64,000 nucleotides of DNA from Mesorhizobium intechi (GCF_002879535.1 NZ_PNOT02000243.1:33284-97283), one strand, 5' to 3'; shown: positions 10,450-21,074, counted from the stretch's first letter. The notes: generated by a model from the sequence alone, not told the origin. Numbers and translations: made by a program.

Positions 10450-12474
10450 TTGCCCATCGTGACCCTGCCCGCGCAAAACCTGCTCGCCGAAGAGGCCAGC
10501 CCCTATCTGCAGCAGCACAGCGGCAATCCCGTCCATTGGCGGGCCTGGTCGCCGGCTTCGCTCGAGGAAGCACGGACGCTCGATCGCCCGATCCTGCTCT
10601 CCATCGGCTATGCCGCCTGCCACTGGTGCCATGTCATGGCGCATGAAAGCTTCGAGAATGACGGCGTCGCCGCCGTCATGAACCGTCTGTTCGTCAATAT
10701 CAAGGTCGACCGCGAGGAGCGTCCCGACATCGACCAGATCTTCATGGCCGCGCTCTCCGCGATGGGCGAGCAGGGCGGCTGGCCGCTGACCATGTTCCTG
10801 ACGCCGGACGGCAAGCCATTCTGGGGCGGCACCTATTTTCCGCGCGAGGCCCGCTATGGCCGTCCGGGCTTCGTCCAGGTCATGGAAGCGGTCGACAAGG
10901 CCTGGCGCGAGAAACGCGACAGCCTGCACCACAGCGCCGACGGGCTGACCTCTCATGTCGAGGCGCGGCTGTCCGGCACGCACGCCAGGCAGAGCCTCGA
11001 CCGCGGCGCGCTCACCGACCTCGCCGGCGGCATAGACGGCATGATCGACCGCGACCTTGGCGGCCTGCGTGGCGCGCCGAAATTCCCCAACGCGCCATTC
11101 ATGCTCACGCTATGGCTGTCCTGGCTGCGCGACGGCAACGCCGCGCATCGCGACGACGTGCTTGTCAGCCTGGAACGGATGCTGGCTGGCGGCATCTATG
11201 ATCACATCGGCGGCGGGCTCAGCCGCTACTCCACCGATGCTGAATGGCTCGTGCCGCATTTCGAGAAGATGCTCTATGACAATGCCGAGTTGGTCCGCTT
11301 CTGCAACTGGGCCTTTTCGGCAAGCGGCAACGATTTGTTCCGGATACGAATCGAAGAGACCGTCGACTGGCTGCTGCGCGAGATGCGCGTCACCGGCGGC
11401 GCCCTTGCCGCCAGCCTCGACGCCGACAGCGATGGCGAGGAAGGGCTGTTCTACACCTGGAGCCGGCAAGAGATCGAAGCCGCCCTCGGTGACGATTCAT
11501 CCTTGTTTTTCAGTTACTTCACGCTATCCAGCCCACAGGGTTGGGAAGGCAAGCCGATCGTCCACCAAACCCGCGCCCAGCAAGCCCAAAGCGTGGCCGA
11601 CCGCGAAAAACTCCTCCCGCTCAAAGCCAGGCTTCTCGCGGTCCGGGAAAAGCGCGTCAGGCCAGGCCTCGATGCCAAGACCCTCACCGACTGGAACGGC
11701 CTGATGATCGCGGCCCTCGCCGAGGCCGGTCGCTCGCTGGGCCGGCCCGACTGGATCGAGGCCTCTGCCAAGGCGTTTGCCCATATCTCCCGCGCCAGCC
11801 GCGACGGCCGCCTGCCGCATTCCATGCTTGGCGCCAGAAAACTGTTTCCCGCCCTGTCGAGCGACTACGCCGCCATGGCCAACGCCGCGATCTCGCTGTT
11901 CGAGGCGTCTGGCGATTGGAACTACATCGACCTGGCGAAGCAGTTCATCGAGCAGCTCGACCGTTGGCATGCCGATGCCGCCGGCACAGGCTACTATCTG
12001 ACCGCTTCGGACAGCACCGACGTGCCGATCCGCATCAGGGGCGATGTCGACGAAGCCGTTTCCTCGGCCACCAGCCAGATCATCGCGGCACTTGTGCGGC
12101 TCGCCTCCGTCACCGGCGATCTCGATCTCGGGGAACAAGCCTGGAAGATCGCCGAGCACGCGGCCGGCCGCGCGGCGCACCAGGCCCATGGCCGGGCCGG
12201 CATCGTCAATGCCTGTACGCTCGCCATCGAGCCTTTGAAACTGGTCATCGTCGACAGCCCAAAGGATCCAAAGCTCGTTCCGGTTGCGAATCGGTGCCCC
12301 GACCCGCGTCGCGTCGACATCATTGCCTTGATCGGTTCGGAAACGAATCGACCCTTGCTGCCCGGCGGGATCATGCCGCCGACCGACAAGCCGGGAGCCT
12401 GGCTTTGTACCGGGCAGGTGTGTCTGCCCGTGGTGACGGATGCTGGAGAACTGGAGCGGCTGTTGCGGCGATAG
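10450..12474 (+). CDS. thioredoxin-domain protein of the YyaL/spermatogenesis-associated-20 (DUF255) family
   Basis: About 674 residues. An N-terminal thioredoxin-like DUF255 domain carries NPVHWRAW, then GYAACHWCHVMAHESF with a CxxC-type CHWC motif. A long alpha/alpha-barrel region similar to N-acylglucosamine epimerase/cellobiose-epimerase folds follows (DWNGLMIAALAEAGR, AISLFEAS). The biochemical role of this family is not established. The start is uncertain: TTG at 10450 and GTG at 10459 are in frame and neither has a Shine-Dalgarno sequence. It stands alone on the plus strand in the otherwise minus-strand block between mnmE and rho. Confidence 0.88.
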   Translation: MPIVTLPAQNLLAEEASPYLQQHSGNPVHWRAWSPASLEEARTLDRPILLSIGYAACHWCHVMAHESFENDGVAAVMNRLFVNIKVDREERPDIDQIFMAALSAMGEQGGWPLTMFLTPDGKPFWGGTYFPREARYGRPGFVQVMEAVDKAWREKRDSLHHSADGLTSHVEARLSGTHARQSLDRGALTDLAGGIDGMIDRDLGGLRGAPKFPNAPFMLTLWLSWLRDGNAAHRDDVLVSLERMLAGGIYDHIGGGLSRYSTDAEWLVPHFEKMLYDNAELVRFCNWAFSASGNDLFRIRIEETVDWLLREMRVTGGALAASLDADSDGEEGLFYTWSRQEIEAALGDDSSLFFSYFTLSSPQGWEGKPIVHQTRAQQAQSVADREKLLPLKARLLAVREKRVRPGLDAKTLTDWNGLMIAALAEAGRSLGRPDWIEASAKAFAHISRASRDGRLPHSMLGARKLFPALSSDYAAMANAAISLFEASGDWNYIDLAKQFIEQLDRWHADAAGTGYYLTASDSTDVPIRIRGDVDEAVSSATSQIIAALVRLASVTGDLDLGEQAWKIAEHAAGRAAHQAHGRAGIVNACTLAIEPLKLVIVDSPKDPKLVPVANRCPDPRRVDIIALIGSETNRPLLPGGIMPPTDKPGAWLCTGQVCLPVVTDAGELERLLRR

Positions 12475-12706
12475 CGCCCACCGCCTTGTGGGATGAGAAG
12501 CGGTCCGCATGGCGGACGACAAGCCAACTGCTTGGCTTTTCGAGCTTCGAACGCCTTGAGCCTGCGAAGGGCTCGGCGGCCAGGTGCCTATCGCCTGTCG
12601 GCCCCCGCTGCGTGCCGTCGTTCCGCCGGCCTTTGATCGGGCCAGTGGCACGACGACGTCGCTTCGCGAACAGACCGCTCACCCCCAAAAGGGGATGAGT
12701 AATCTC

Positions 12707-13972
12707 TTACGTGTTCATCGAATCGAAGAAATCCGCATTGGTCTTGGTCTGCTTGAGCTTGTCGATGAGGAACTCGATTGCGTCGGTGGTTCCCATCGGC
12801 GCCAGGATGCGGCGCAGCACGAAGATCTTCTGCAGGTCCTGGCGCGGCACCAGCAGGTCTTCCTTGCGGGTGCCGGACTTGAGGATGTCCATGGCCGGAT
12901 AGATGCGCTTGTCGGCGACCTTGCGGTCGAGCACGATTTCCGAATTGCCTGTGCCCTTGAACTCTTCGAAGATGACTTCGTCCATGCGGCTGCCGGTATC
13001 GATCAGCGCGGTTGCGATGATGGTCAGCGAACCGCCTTCCTCGATGTTGCGCGCCGCTCCGAAGAAGCGCTTCGGGCGCTGCAGCGCGTTGGCGTCGACA
13101 CCGCCGGTCAGCACCTTGCCGGATGACGGCACCACGGTGTTGTAGGCGCGGCCGAGGCGGGTGATCGAATCGAGCAGGATGACGACGTCGCGGCCATGTT
13201 CGACCAGGCGCTTGGCCTTCTCGATGACCATTTCGGCGACCTGGACGTGGCGCACCGCCGGTTCGTCGAAGGTCGAGGACACGACCTCGCCCTTCACCGA
13301 GCGCTGCATGTCGGTCACCTCTTCCGGCCGCTCGTCGATCAGAAGCACGATCAGATAGCATTCCGGGTGATTGGTGGTGATGGAGTGGGCGATGTTCTGC
13401 AGCAGAACCGTCTTGCCGGTGCGCGGCTGCGCGACGATCAGGGCGCGCTGGCCCTTGCCGAGCGGCGCCACCAGGTCGATGACGCGCGGCGAGATGTCCT
13501 TGGAGGTCGGAACCTCCATTTCCATCTTCAGCCGCGAGGTCGGGTAAAGCGGCGTCAGATTGTCGAAATGGATCTTGTGGCGAATCTTCTCGGGGTCGTC
13601 GAAATTGATGGTGTTGACCTTGAGCAGCGCGAAATAGCGCTCGCCCTCTTTCGGGCTGCGGATCGGCCCTTCGACCGTATCGCCGGTCTTCAGCGAAAAG
13701 CGACGGATCTGCGACGGCGAGATGTAGATGTCGTCGGGACCTGGCAGATAGTTGGCGTTGGCCGAGCGCAGGAAACCGAACCCGTCCTGAAGCACCTCGA
13801 CCACGCCGTCGCCGATGATCTCGACGTCCTGGGCGGCCAGCTTCTTCAGGATCGCGAACATCAGCTCCTGCTTGCGCATGACGCTGGCGTTCTCGACCTC
13901 GAGCGATTCGGCGTAGGCGATCAGCTCTGGCGGCTTCTTGTTCTTGAATTCGGTAAGTTTCATTTCTTGCAT
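12707..13972 (-). CDS. rho: transcription termination factor Rho
   Basis: A 421-residue Rho when started at the ATG at 13972 ([22 protein letters not shown]). The frame stays open 17 codons upstream, but that part is unlike Rho. The RNA-binding cold-shock-like domain includes DGFGFLRS and [11 protein letters not shown]. The ATPase domain has the P-loop [17 protein letters not shown] and Walker [16 protein letters not shown]. The end FFDSMN is usual. It forms a hexameric RNA helicase that terminates transcription. It lies between mnmE and hemJ as in most Rhizobiales. Confidence 0.96.
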   Translation of the reverse strand: MQEMKLTEFKNKKPPELIAYAESLEVENASVMRKQELMFAILKKLAAQDVEIIGDGVVEVLQDGFGFLRSANANYLPGPDDIYISPSQIRRFSLKTGDTVEGPIRSPKEGERYFALLKVNTINFDDPEKIRHKIHFDNLTPLYPTSRLKMEMEVPTSKDISPRVIDLVAPLGKGQRALIVAQPRTGKTVLLQNIAHSITTNHPECYLIVLLIDERPEEVTDMQRSVKGEVVSSTFDEPAVRHVQVAEMVIEKAKRLVEHGRDVVILLDSITRLGRAYNTVVPSSGKVLTGGVDANALQRPKRFFGAARNIEEGGSLTIIATALIDTGSRMDEVIFEEFKGTGNSEIVLDRKVADKRIYPAMDILKSGTRKEDLLVPRQDLQKIFVLRRILAPMGTTDAIEFLIDKLKQTKTNADFFDSMNT

Positions 13973-14136
13973 AGACGGACTCTGGGTGAGCTTTGGGAAA
14001 AAAATATCGGCGGGATGCGACAAATGCCGGGCGCGGCCGAAAACAATGAGGGGCGGCGCATGACGGGAAGGAAGACCCGTCTTTTATCGTCGGTCGGATG
14101 AAAGAGCAAGCCGCGTTTTAACAGGCCTGATCGGCC

Positions 14137-14673
14137 TCAGAACGGCTTGACGACAACCAGGATCACGATGGCGATCATCAGCAATGTGGGGATCTCGTTG
14201 ACGATCCGCCAGTGCCTCGCCGGTTTTTCATTGCGATCCTCGGCGAATTTGCGCACCGCGCCGGCCAGATAGCCGTGAACGGCTGACAGCAGCAGCACCA
14301 GACCGATCTTGGCGTGCAGCCAGCCGCCCTGGAAGCCGAAGACTTTCCAGGCGAGCCAAAGCCCGAACACCCAGGTGACGATCATCGCCGGATTGATGAT
14401 GCCGCGCAGCAGGCGCCGCTCCATCACCTTGAAGGTCTCCGACTGCACCGACCCTTTCTCGGCATCGACGTGATAGACGAACAGCCGCGGCAGATAGAGC
14501 ATGCCGGCCATCCACGAGATGACGCCAAGGATATGGATCGCCTTTGCCCAGGGATAGAAACTTTCGGGCGCGACGAAAAACAGAAGCGCCGTCAGCACGA
14601 TCAGCACGACGATGCTGACGACCATGCGCATCATCGCCTGTCCGGTGCTGTTGGTGTTGTTCATCTCGCTCAT
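14137..14673 (-). CDS. hemJ: protoporphyrinogen IX oxidase HemJ
   Basis: A 178-residue integral membrane protein of the HemJ/UPF0093 family with about four or five hydrophobic helices. The first motif, AIHILGVISWMAGMLYLPRLFVYH, contains the conserved His in the first core helix, and HAKIGLVLLLSAVHGY follows. HemJ oxidises protoporphyrinogen IX in heme synthesis. Its ATG overlaps the hemE stop as TGATG, so hemE-hemJ form a translationally coupled heme operon. Confidence 0.92.
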   Translation of the reverse strand: MSEMNNTNSTGQAMMRMVVSIVVLIVLTALLFFVAPESFYPWAKAIHILGVISWMAGMLYLPRLFVYHVDAEKGSVQSETFKVMERRLLRGIINPAMIVTWVFGLWLAWKVFGFQGGWLHAKIGLVLLLSAVHGYLAGAVRKFAEDRNEKPARHWRIVNEIPTLLMIAIVILVVVKPF

Positions 14674-15704
14674 CAGCGTGCCGCGCTCCTCACCTGCTTC
14701 ACCATCGCCTCGACATGCGCGATCGGCGTCTCCGGCGTGATGCCGTGGCCGAGATTGAAGATCAGCGGCCCGTCTCCCAGCGCTTTCAGGATCGCCTCGA
14801 CGCCGTCCGACAGCGCCTTGCCGCCGGCCACGAGCCTCAAGGGATCGAGATTGCCCTGGACCGCACCCGAACGCTGCAGATCCTTCGCCGCCGCCAGCGG
14901 CACCGTCCAGTCGATCCCCAGCCCCGTCACGCCGGTCTTCTGGCGATAGGTCCGGTAGCGCGCTCCCGCGCCCTTGGGGAAACCGATGATCGGCACATCG
15001 GGATGAACGGCGCGAACCTGGCGGACCATCTCCGCCACCGGCCAGACACAAAACTGGTCGAACGTCGCATCGTCGAGCACGCCGGACCAGGAATCGAAAA
15101 TCTGCACCACATCCGCGCCGGCTTCGATCTGCCGGATCAGATAGGCCGCCGAATGGTCGGCAAGCACCTTGAGCAGATGCTGAAACGCCGCCGGCTCGCG
15201 ATAGGCGAACAGCCGCGCCGGCGCCTGGTCGGGCGTGCCATGGCCGGCGATCATATAGGTCGCCACCGTCCAGGGCGCGCCGCAGAAGCCGATCAGCGTG
15301 GTTTCATCAGGCAGCCTTGTCCGCAACCGGCGAACCGTCTCGTAGACCGGTTCGAGATTCACGTGAAACACATCGCTTTCCAGAGCCATGATCTCGGCCA
15401 CGGAGATCGGCGTCAGCAGCGGCCCTCGCCCTTCCTCGAAGCGAACGTCGCGGCCAAGCGCATGCGGAACGACAAGAATGTCGGAGAACAGGATCGAGGC
15501 GTCGAAGCCGAAGCGCTCGATCGGCTGCAAGGTCACTTCCACCGCAAGGTCGGGGTCGTAGCAGAGGTCCAGGAACGAACCGGCGCGCCTGCGCGTTTCA
15601 CGATATTCCGGCAGATAACGTCCGGCCTGACGCATCATCCAGAGCGGAGGCGGAAAGTGCGCCTCGCCCTTCAGGACGTCCAGCATGATCCGGCTTCTGG
15701 GCAT
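14673..15704 (-). CDS. hemE: uroporphyrinogen decarboxylase
   Basis: A 343-residue HemE, converting uroporphyrinogen III to coproporphyrinogen III in the cytosol. The family signature [17 protein letters not shown] is at about residues 19-35, and [13 protein letters not shown] in the middle is the second signature. The length is standard. It is the gene bordering the chromosomal origin in several alphaproteobacteria, and here too the AT-rich candidate origin begins at its start codon. The hemE coding sequence also carries a parS-like site. Confidence 0.96.
   Translation of the reverse strand: MPRSRIMLDVLKGEAHFPPPLWMMRQAGRYLPEYRETRRRAGSFLDLCYDPDLAVEVTLQPIERFGFDASILFSDILVVPHALGRDVRFEEGRGPLLTPISVAEIMALESDVFHVNLEPVYETVRRLRTRLPDETTLIGFCGAPWTVATYMIAGHGTPDQAPARLFAYREPAAFQHLLKVLADHSAAYLIRQIEAGADVVQIFDSWSGVLDDATFDQFCVWPVAEMVRQVRAVHPDVPIIGFPKGAGARYRTYRQKTGVTGLGIDWTVPLAAAKDLQRSGAVQGNLDPLRLVAGGKALSDGVEAILKALGDGPLIFNLGHGITPETPIAHVEAMVKQVRSAAR
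15355..15370. promoter_or_regulatory. parS-like site 4, inside hemE
   Basis: AGATTCACGTGAAACA matches parS at 14 of 16 positions, with the central TTCACGTGAAACA intact. It is about 350 bp from the candidate origin, the closest of the four sites. Confidence 0.75.
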
Positions 15705-15739
15705 TGAGCGCTCGCCTCTCCGGCCTTCCTATAATCAAA

Positions 15740-15776
15740 GATTCTTATATCGAAGATTCTTCTGATTCTAAGAGTC
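15740..15776. promoter_or_regulatory. cluster of four CcrM (GANTC) methylation sites in the AT-rich origin segment
   Basis: GATTC at 15740-15744, 15755-15759 and 15764-15768, and GAGTC at 15772-15776. Three more GANTC sites follow at 15884, 15897 and 15924. CcrM methylation state times replication and transcription in alphaproteobacteria, so such a cluster is a candidate replication-control feature. Confidence 0.75.
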
Positions 15777-16013
15777 TGTTGGTTGTGGTGGTTGTCACCT
15801 GTCCCGCTTCGCCAGGCAAAAAGCCAGCAAGCATATTGTCGCGCGCTTCCCTCTCCCGGCTGCAGGGCTCTGGGGATGGTCCGGAATCCGTCATCGGAGT
15901 CAAAGCCTTAGCAAGCCAAGGAAGAATCCCGCCCTGTGGATGGCTGAAAGGCAACAGGGACCGTCCCCAGATTTGTCCCCAGCCGCCCGGCCAAGCTGAC
16001 AGCACAGCGAATT

Positions 16014-16022
16014 GTGGACAAA
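16014..16022 (-). promoter_or_regulatory. DnaA box (one mismatch)
   Basis: TGTGGACAA, the reverse complement of TTGTCCACA, one mismatch from the TTATCCACA consensus. It is part of the ppsR-side half of the candidate origin. Confidence 0.7.
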
Positions 16023-16071
16023 CTGCCATCTGATACAGTCGCCTCCGACCGGCGCCTCTTTCTGTCCCGGC

Positions 16072-16080
16072 TTATCCACA
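16072..16080 (+). promoter_or_regulatory. DnaA box (perfect consensus)
   Basis: TTATCCACA, the perfect consensus DnaA box, 27 nt upstream of the ppsR start codon and 50 bp from the other DnaA box on the opposite strand. Confidence 0.8.
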
Positions 16081-16106
16081 TCCGCCCACAGCCCCAGGTG
16101 ATCCTT

Positions 16107-16928
16107 GTGAACAAACCCCAGAGCTTCTTTCACCTGCACCTGATTTCCGACGCCACCGGCGAAACGCTGCTCGCCGCCGGGCGGGCGGCTTCGGCGCAAT
16201 ACAAGGACGCGCGGGCGATCGAGCACATCTACCCGCTCATCCGCACCGAAAAGCAGGTCGCCAAGGTGTTCGAGGACATTGAGGAGGAGCCGGGCATCAT
16301 TCTCTATACGGTCGTCGACCAGAAGCTGGCGCGCGGCATCGACGAGCGTTGCGCCACCATGGGCCTGCCTTGCGTGTCGGTCCTGGAGCCGGTGCTCACC
16401 GTGTTCCAGTCCTATCTTGGCACGCCGGCCGGCCGCCGCGTCGGCGCCCAGCACGTTCTCGACGCCGAATATTTCCGCCGCATCGATGCCCTCAACTTCA
16501 CCATGGACCACGATGACGGCCAGCTGCCGGCCAATATGGACGATGCCGATGTCGTGCTGATCGGCATTTCGCGGACGTCGAAGACGCCGACCAGCATCTA
16601 TCTCGCCAACCGCGGCATCAAGACCGCCAACATCCCGATCGTGCTCGGCGTGCCGGTGCCGGAAAGCCTGGTCAGCGCCTCCAAGCCGCTGATCGTCGGG
16701 CTGATCGCCACCGCCGAGCGCATTTCGCATGTCCGCCAGAACCGCATCCTCGGCAACAGCAGCTCCTATGTGCCGACCGACTATGTCGACCGCGCCGCCA
16801 TCAACGAGGAGCTCGCCTACGCCCGCCAGATCTGCACGCGCCACGGCTGGCCGATGATCGACGTCAGCCGCCGCTCGATCGAGGAAACGGCGGCTGCGAT
16901 CGTTGCCCTGCGGGGGAAGAACAGATAA
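16107..16928 (+). CDS. ppsR: pyruvate, phosphate dikinase regulatory protein (kinase/pyrophosphorylase, DUF299)
   Basis: A 273-residue protein from the GTG at 16107, which has AGGTGAT 5-11 nt upstream; upstream codons belong to the origin spacer. DUF299 family signatures are [11 protein letters not shown] at the N-terminus, the P-loop-like [15 protein letters not shown] at about residues 150-164 and the C-terminal [17 protein letters not shown]. Members phosphorylate and dephosphorylate PPDK (or PEP synthase) in an ADP/phosphate-dependent way. Which target applies here is unknown. It is the first gene on the right side of the candidate origin, as in other Rhizobiales. Confidence 0.92.
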
Positions 16929-16971
16929 TTGAACGAGGAGTGCGTTTTCCGAGACTTCTTAGCGGAAACTC

Positions 16972-17155
16972 GGCGCCGCCCCTCACCTGCCTGCCGGCAT
17001 CCTCTCCCCGTATAGTGACGGGGAGAGGGGCGCTGTCGGAGAAGGTTTCGCCAATCACCGGCGTAGCCGAAGAAGAGCGCCCGCGCTGAAGCTGCCCCTT
17101 TCTCCCCGTCTCTATACGGGGAGAAATGTCCGGCAGGACAATGAGGGGCGGTGCC
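16972..17155. repeat. palindromic intergenic repeat, family A, copy 1
   Basis: A 184-bp element bounded by near-perfect inverted ends (GGCGCCGCCCCTCA and TGAGGGGCGGTGCC). Each end has an internal hairpin: CTCTCCCCGT-atagtg-ACGGGGAGAG on the left and TCTCCCCGT-ctctat-ACGGGGAGA on the right, plus TGCCGGCA/TCCGGCAGGA segments. The same layout recurs at 24232 and 49860, with a single hairpin at 34250. It fills the ppsR-maf spacer and could act as a bidirectional terminator. No transposase is present. Confidence 0.85.
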
Positions 17156-17213
17156 AACGTTGCAGATTGAAGCTCATATCCCAACCGCGCCTGTACCTGC
17201 GCCTGAGTGAAAA

Positions 17214-17813
17214 ATGACCGAAAAAATCACCCTCGCCTCGGGCAGCCCTTTCCGTAAGGCGATGCTCCTCAATGCCGGGCTCGACATCGAGGCCGTGCCG
17301 GCCGATGTCGACGAGCGTGCGCTCGAGGCGCCGCTGCAGGACAGCGGCGTTTCACCCGAGGATGTCGCGCTGGTGCTGGCCGAGGCCAAGGCCACCGAGG
17401 TCAGCGAGCGCAGGCCGGGCGCGCTGGTGCTCGGCTGCGACCAGACTTTGTCTTTGGGTGACGAAGTGTTCCACAAGCCGGCCGACATGGAGGGCGCGCG
17501 CCGCCATCTCCTGGCGCTGTCGGGCAGGACCCATCAGCTCAACAGCGCCGCCGTGCTGGTGCGTGACGGCAAGGTGCTGTGGCGCCATGTCGGCATCACC
17601 GGCATGACCATGCGCAAGCTCGACCCCGGCTTCATAGGCCGGCATCTCGCCCGTGTCGGCGCCAAGGCGCTGGCCAGCGTCGGCGCCTACCAGATCGAAG
17701 GCGAAGGCATCCAGCTCTTCGAAAAGATCGAAGGCGATTATTTCACCATTGTCGGCCTGCCGCTTTTGCCGCTGCTGGCGGAATTGCGCATGCTGGGGGC
17801 CATCGATGGCTGA
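17214..17813 (+). CDS. maf: Maf family nucleotide pyrophosphatase
   Basis: A 199-residue Maf/Ham1-superfamily protein. The [15 protein letters not shown]-terminal signature and [20 protein letters not shown] motif are present, as are [33 protein letters not shown] segments that define the family. Maf proteins hydrolyse non-canonical or modified nucleoside triphosphates and have been linked to septum inhibition. Its last 8 nt overlap aroE, so maf-aroE-coaE form one transcript, as in Agrobacterium and Brucella. Confidence 0.93.
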   Translation: MTEKITLASGSPFRKAMLLNAGLDIEAVPADVDERALEAPLQDSGVSPEDVALVLAEAKATEVSERRPGALVLGCDQTLSLGDEVFHKPADMEGARRHLLALSGRTHQLNSAAVLVRDGKVLWRHVGITGMTMRKLDPGFIGRHLARVGAKALASVGAYQIEGEGIQLFEKIEGDYFTIVGLPLLPLLAELRMLGAIDG

Positions 17814-18648
17814 TGCAACGAAGAAGGCTTTTGTGTCAGGCCACCCGATCAAGCATTCGCGCTCGCCAAAAATCCACGGCCACTGGCTGGCCCAGCACGG
17901 CATCGACGGCAGCTACGAGGCGATCGACGTGGCGCCGCAGGACTTCGCCGATTTCATCGGCACATTGCAGGCAAACGGGTTTCGCGGCGGCAATGTCACC
18001 ATTCCGCACAAGGAAGCCGCCTTCGCTCTTGTCCACCGCCGCGACGAGGCGGCCGAAGAAATCGGCGCCGTCAACACGCTGTGGTTCGAGGACGGCGTGC
18101 TGTGGGGCGGCAACACCGACGGTCACGGCTTTGCCGCCAATCTCGATGATCACGCGCCGGGCTGGGCGAACGCAGGCCCCGCGGTCGTGCTCGGTGCCGG
18201 CGGCGCGTCCCGCGCTGTCATCCAGGCGCTGAAGCAACGCGGTCTCAGCGACATCCGCGTCGTCAACCGCACGCTCGCCCGGGCGCAGGAATTGCGCGAT
18301 CGTTTCGGTGGCGGCGTTTCGGCGCATGGCACGGCCGCGACCAACGAATTGCTGGCGGATGCCGGCCTGCTGGTCAACACCACGGCACTCGGCATGGTCG
18401 GCAATGAAGGCCTCGCCGCCGATCCGGCCTTGCTGCCGGACCATGCCATCGTCACCGACCTTGTCTATGTGCCGCTCGAAACCCCCCTGCTCGCCGCCGC
18501 GCGTGCCAGGAGGCTGAAGACCGTCGACGGCCTCGGCATGCTGCTCAACCAGGCCGTGCCCGGCTTCGAACACTGGTTCGGCGTCAGGCCGCGGGTCACG
18601 GCTGAGCTGCGCGCCCTCATCGTTGCCGATCTGGCGCCGAAGCCATGA
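17806..18648 (+). CDS. aroE: shikimate 5-dehydrogenase
   Basis: A 280-residue AroE from the ATG at 17806 ([25 protein letters not shown]), overlapping maf by 8 nt. The substrate-binding motif HSRSPKIHG is near residue 17. The catalytic Lys and Asp lie in [11 protein letters not shown] and [10 protein letters not shown], and the NADP-binding glycine loop is [13 protein letters not shown]. It reduces 3-dehydroshikimate to shikimate in aromatic amino acid synthesis. The stop overlaps the coaE start (ATGA). Confidence 0.95.
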   Translation: MADATKKAFVSGHPIKHSRSPKIHGHWLAQHGIDGSYEAIDVAPQDFADFIGTLQANGFRGGNVTIPHKEAAFALVHRRDEAAEEIGAVNTLWFEDGVLWGGNTDGHGFAANLDDHAPGWANAGPAVVLGAGGASRAVIQALKQRGLSDIRVVNRTLARAQELRDRFGGGVSAHGTAATNELLADAGLLVNTTALGMVGNEGLAADPALLPDHAIVTDLVYVPLETPLLAAARARRLKTVDGLGMLLNQAVPGFEHWFGVRPRVTAELRALIVADLAPKP

Positions 18649-19238
18649 TCGTGCTCGGTCTCACCGGCTCGATCGGCATGGGCAAGTCGACGACGGCAAA
18701 AATGTTCGCCGAGGCGGGCGTGCCCGTCCATGATTCCGACGAAACGGTGCATCGCCTCTATTCGGGCACGGCCGCGCCTTTGATCGAGGCCGCTTTTCCC
18801 GGAACGGTTGTCGACGGCGTGGTTGACCGCGCAAGACTTGGCGCGCGTGTGCTAGGCGATGCCGACGCGCTGAAGCGGCTGGAAACCATTATCCATCCGC
18901 TGGTGCGCGCCGACGCCGACGCCTTCCTGGCCAGGCATCGTACCGGGGGCGAATCGATCGCCGTGCTCGACATTCCGCTGCTGTTCGAAACCGGCGGCCG
19001 TGGCCGCGTCGACAAGGTCGTCGTCGTCACGGCGCCCGCCGAAGTCCAGCGCCAGCGCGTGCTGGTGCGGCCGGGCATGACGGAAGAAAAGCTGGCGGCG
19101 ATCCTGGCCAAGCAGGTGCCGGATGCGGAGAAGCGCAGGCTGGCCGATTTCGTCATCGACACCGGCCAGGGGCTGGACGCCGCGCGCGCCGCCGTCGCCG
19201 CCATTATTGCCGAACTCCGGGGACAAAGGGGTTCCTGA
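18645..19238 (+). CDS. coaE: dephospho-CoA kinase
   Basis: A 197-residue CoaE, the last enzyme of CoA synthesis (phosphorylates the 3'-OH of dephospho-CoA). The P-loop [17 protein letters not shown] is at residues 5-21, [12 protein letters not shown] follows, and DIPLLFETG matches the family CoA-domain motif. It starts inside the aroE stop (4-nt overlap) and precedes dnaQ by 77 nt. Confidence 0.94.
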   Translation: MIVLGLTGSIGMGKSTTAKMFAEAGVPVHDSDETVHRLYSGTAAPLIEAAFPGTVVDGVVDRARLGARVLGDADALKRLETIIHPLVRADADAFLARHRTGGESIAVLDIPLLFETGGRGRVDKVVVVTAPAEVQRQRVLVRPGMTEEKLAAILAKQVPDAEKRRLADFVIDTGQGLDAARAAVAAIIAELRGQRGS

Positions 19239-19315
19239 CGGCGGGCTGTCAGCATTGCCCATTGCCATTTTGTTCCGGTCTCGTGATTCTGCTCACCCAG
19301 GAGCGAACTGATTCG

Positions 19316-20041
19316 ATGCGCGAGATCATTTTCGATACGGAAACCACCGGCCTTGATTCGCGCGACGACCGTGTGATCGAGCTGGGCGGCGTCGAGCTGG
19401 TCAACCGTTTCCCGACCGGCAGGACGTTCCACCACTATATCAACCCGCAGGGCCGAGCTATCCATGAGGAGGCGCAGGCGGTGCACGGCATCAGCGCGGC
19501 GGATCTTGCGGGCAAGCCGACCTTTGCCGAAATCGCCGAAGAGTGGCTGACCTTCACCGACGGAGCCAAGCTGGTCGCGCACAACGCCACTTTCGACATC
19601 GGCTTCCTCAACGTCGAATTCGGCCGGCTCGGCCATCCCGTCGTCGATCCAGGCCGCGTCGTCGACACGCTGGCGCTGGCGCGCCGCAAGCACCCGATGG
19701 GGCCTAACTCCCTCGATGCGCTCTGCCGGCGCTACGGCATCGACAACACCAAGCGCACCAAGCACGGCGCGCTGCTCGATTCCGAATTGCTGGCCGAGGT
19801 CTATATCGAGCTGATCGGCGGCAAGCAGGCGGCGCTGATCCTCGACAGCGCCACCGCGCCGGCTCAGGGCGAGAATGTCCGCCACATCGAGATCATCGCC
19901 GCCGAGCGCCCGAGGCCGCTGCTGCCGCGCCTGACCGAAGCCGAGCGCGCGGCGCATGCCGCCATGGTCGCCACGCTCGGCGAAAAGGCGCTCTGGCTGA
20001 AGGCCAATGCCTCCGAAAAGAGCATCGCTGCGTCCTCGTAG
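19316..20041 (+). CDS. dnaQ: DNA polymerase III, epsilon subunit (3'-5' proofreading exonuclease)
   Basis: A 241-residue DnaQ from the ATG at 19316, which has AGGAG 12 nt upstream. All exonuclease motifs are visible: Exo I FDTETTGLD near residue 6, Exo II VAHNATFDIGFLN near 91, and Exo III TKHGALLDSELLAEVY with the catalytic His and Asp near 150. The C-terminal tail would bind the polymerase alpha subunit. It is the last gene of the conserved right-hand origin block. In related Rhizobiales I recall secB following directly, but here secB is 25 kb away. Confidence 0.94.
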   Translation: MREIIFDTETTGLDSRDDRVIELGGVELVNRFPTGRTFHHYINPQGRAIHEEAQAVHGISAADLAGKPTFAEIAEEWLTFTDGAKLVAHNATFDIGFLNVEFGRLGHPVVDPGRVVDTLALARRKHPMGPNSLDALCRRYGIDNTKRTKHGALLDSELLAEVYIELIGGKQAALILDSATAPAQGENVRHIEIIAAERPRPLLPRLTEAERAAHAAMVATLGEKALWLKANASEKSIAASS

Positions 20042-20092
20042 AGCAATTCCAGGAAAAGTGTGAAGCGGTTTTCCGTCCGGAATTGCGGCGAA
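20041..20092. repeat. short intergenic repeat, family C, copy 2
   Basis: It begins directly after the dnaQ stop: gagcaattccagg, aaaagtgtgaagcggttttccg, tccggaattgcg (split here). GCAATTCC and GGAATTGC form an inverted repeat around the AAGCGGTTTTCCG core. The layout is the same as the element after holA. Confidence 0.65.
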
Positions 20093-20114
20093 ACGAGAGG
20101 ACGAACCACGGTCC

Positions 20115-21062
<948 letters not shown>

Positions 21063-21074
21063 GTCGGTCTGCTG

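Larger units (their letters stand above)
15705..16106. other. candidate chromosomal replication origin (oriC) between hemE and ppsR
   Basis: A 402-bp divergent spacer with no gene. On the hemE side, 15728-15785 is strikingly AT-rich for this genome and holds AAGATTCTT twice, 15 bp apart (15738-15746 and 15753-15761), then TGATTCTAAGA. These are plausible unwinding-element repeats. Seven GANTC (CcrM) sites fall between 15740 and 15928. On the ppsR side are DnaA boxes at 16014-16022 and 16072-16080, and a weaker one at 15935-15943. Transcription diverges from here and parS sites are nearby. The hemE-adjacent position matches known origins of Caulobacter and Sinorhizobium. Origin function is inferred. 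Confidence 0.8.

Noticed and set aside
16972..17155. Family A repeats as insertion-sequence ends
   Set aside because: Inverted ends exist, but no transposase or target-site duplication is visible; treated as a non-autonomous palindromic repeat.
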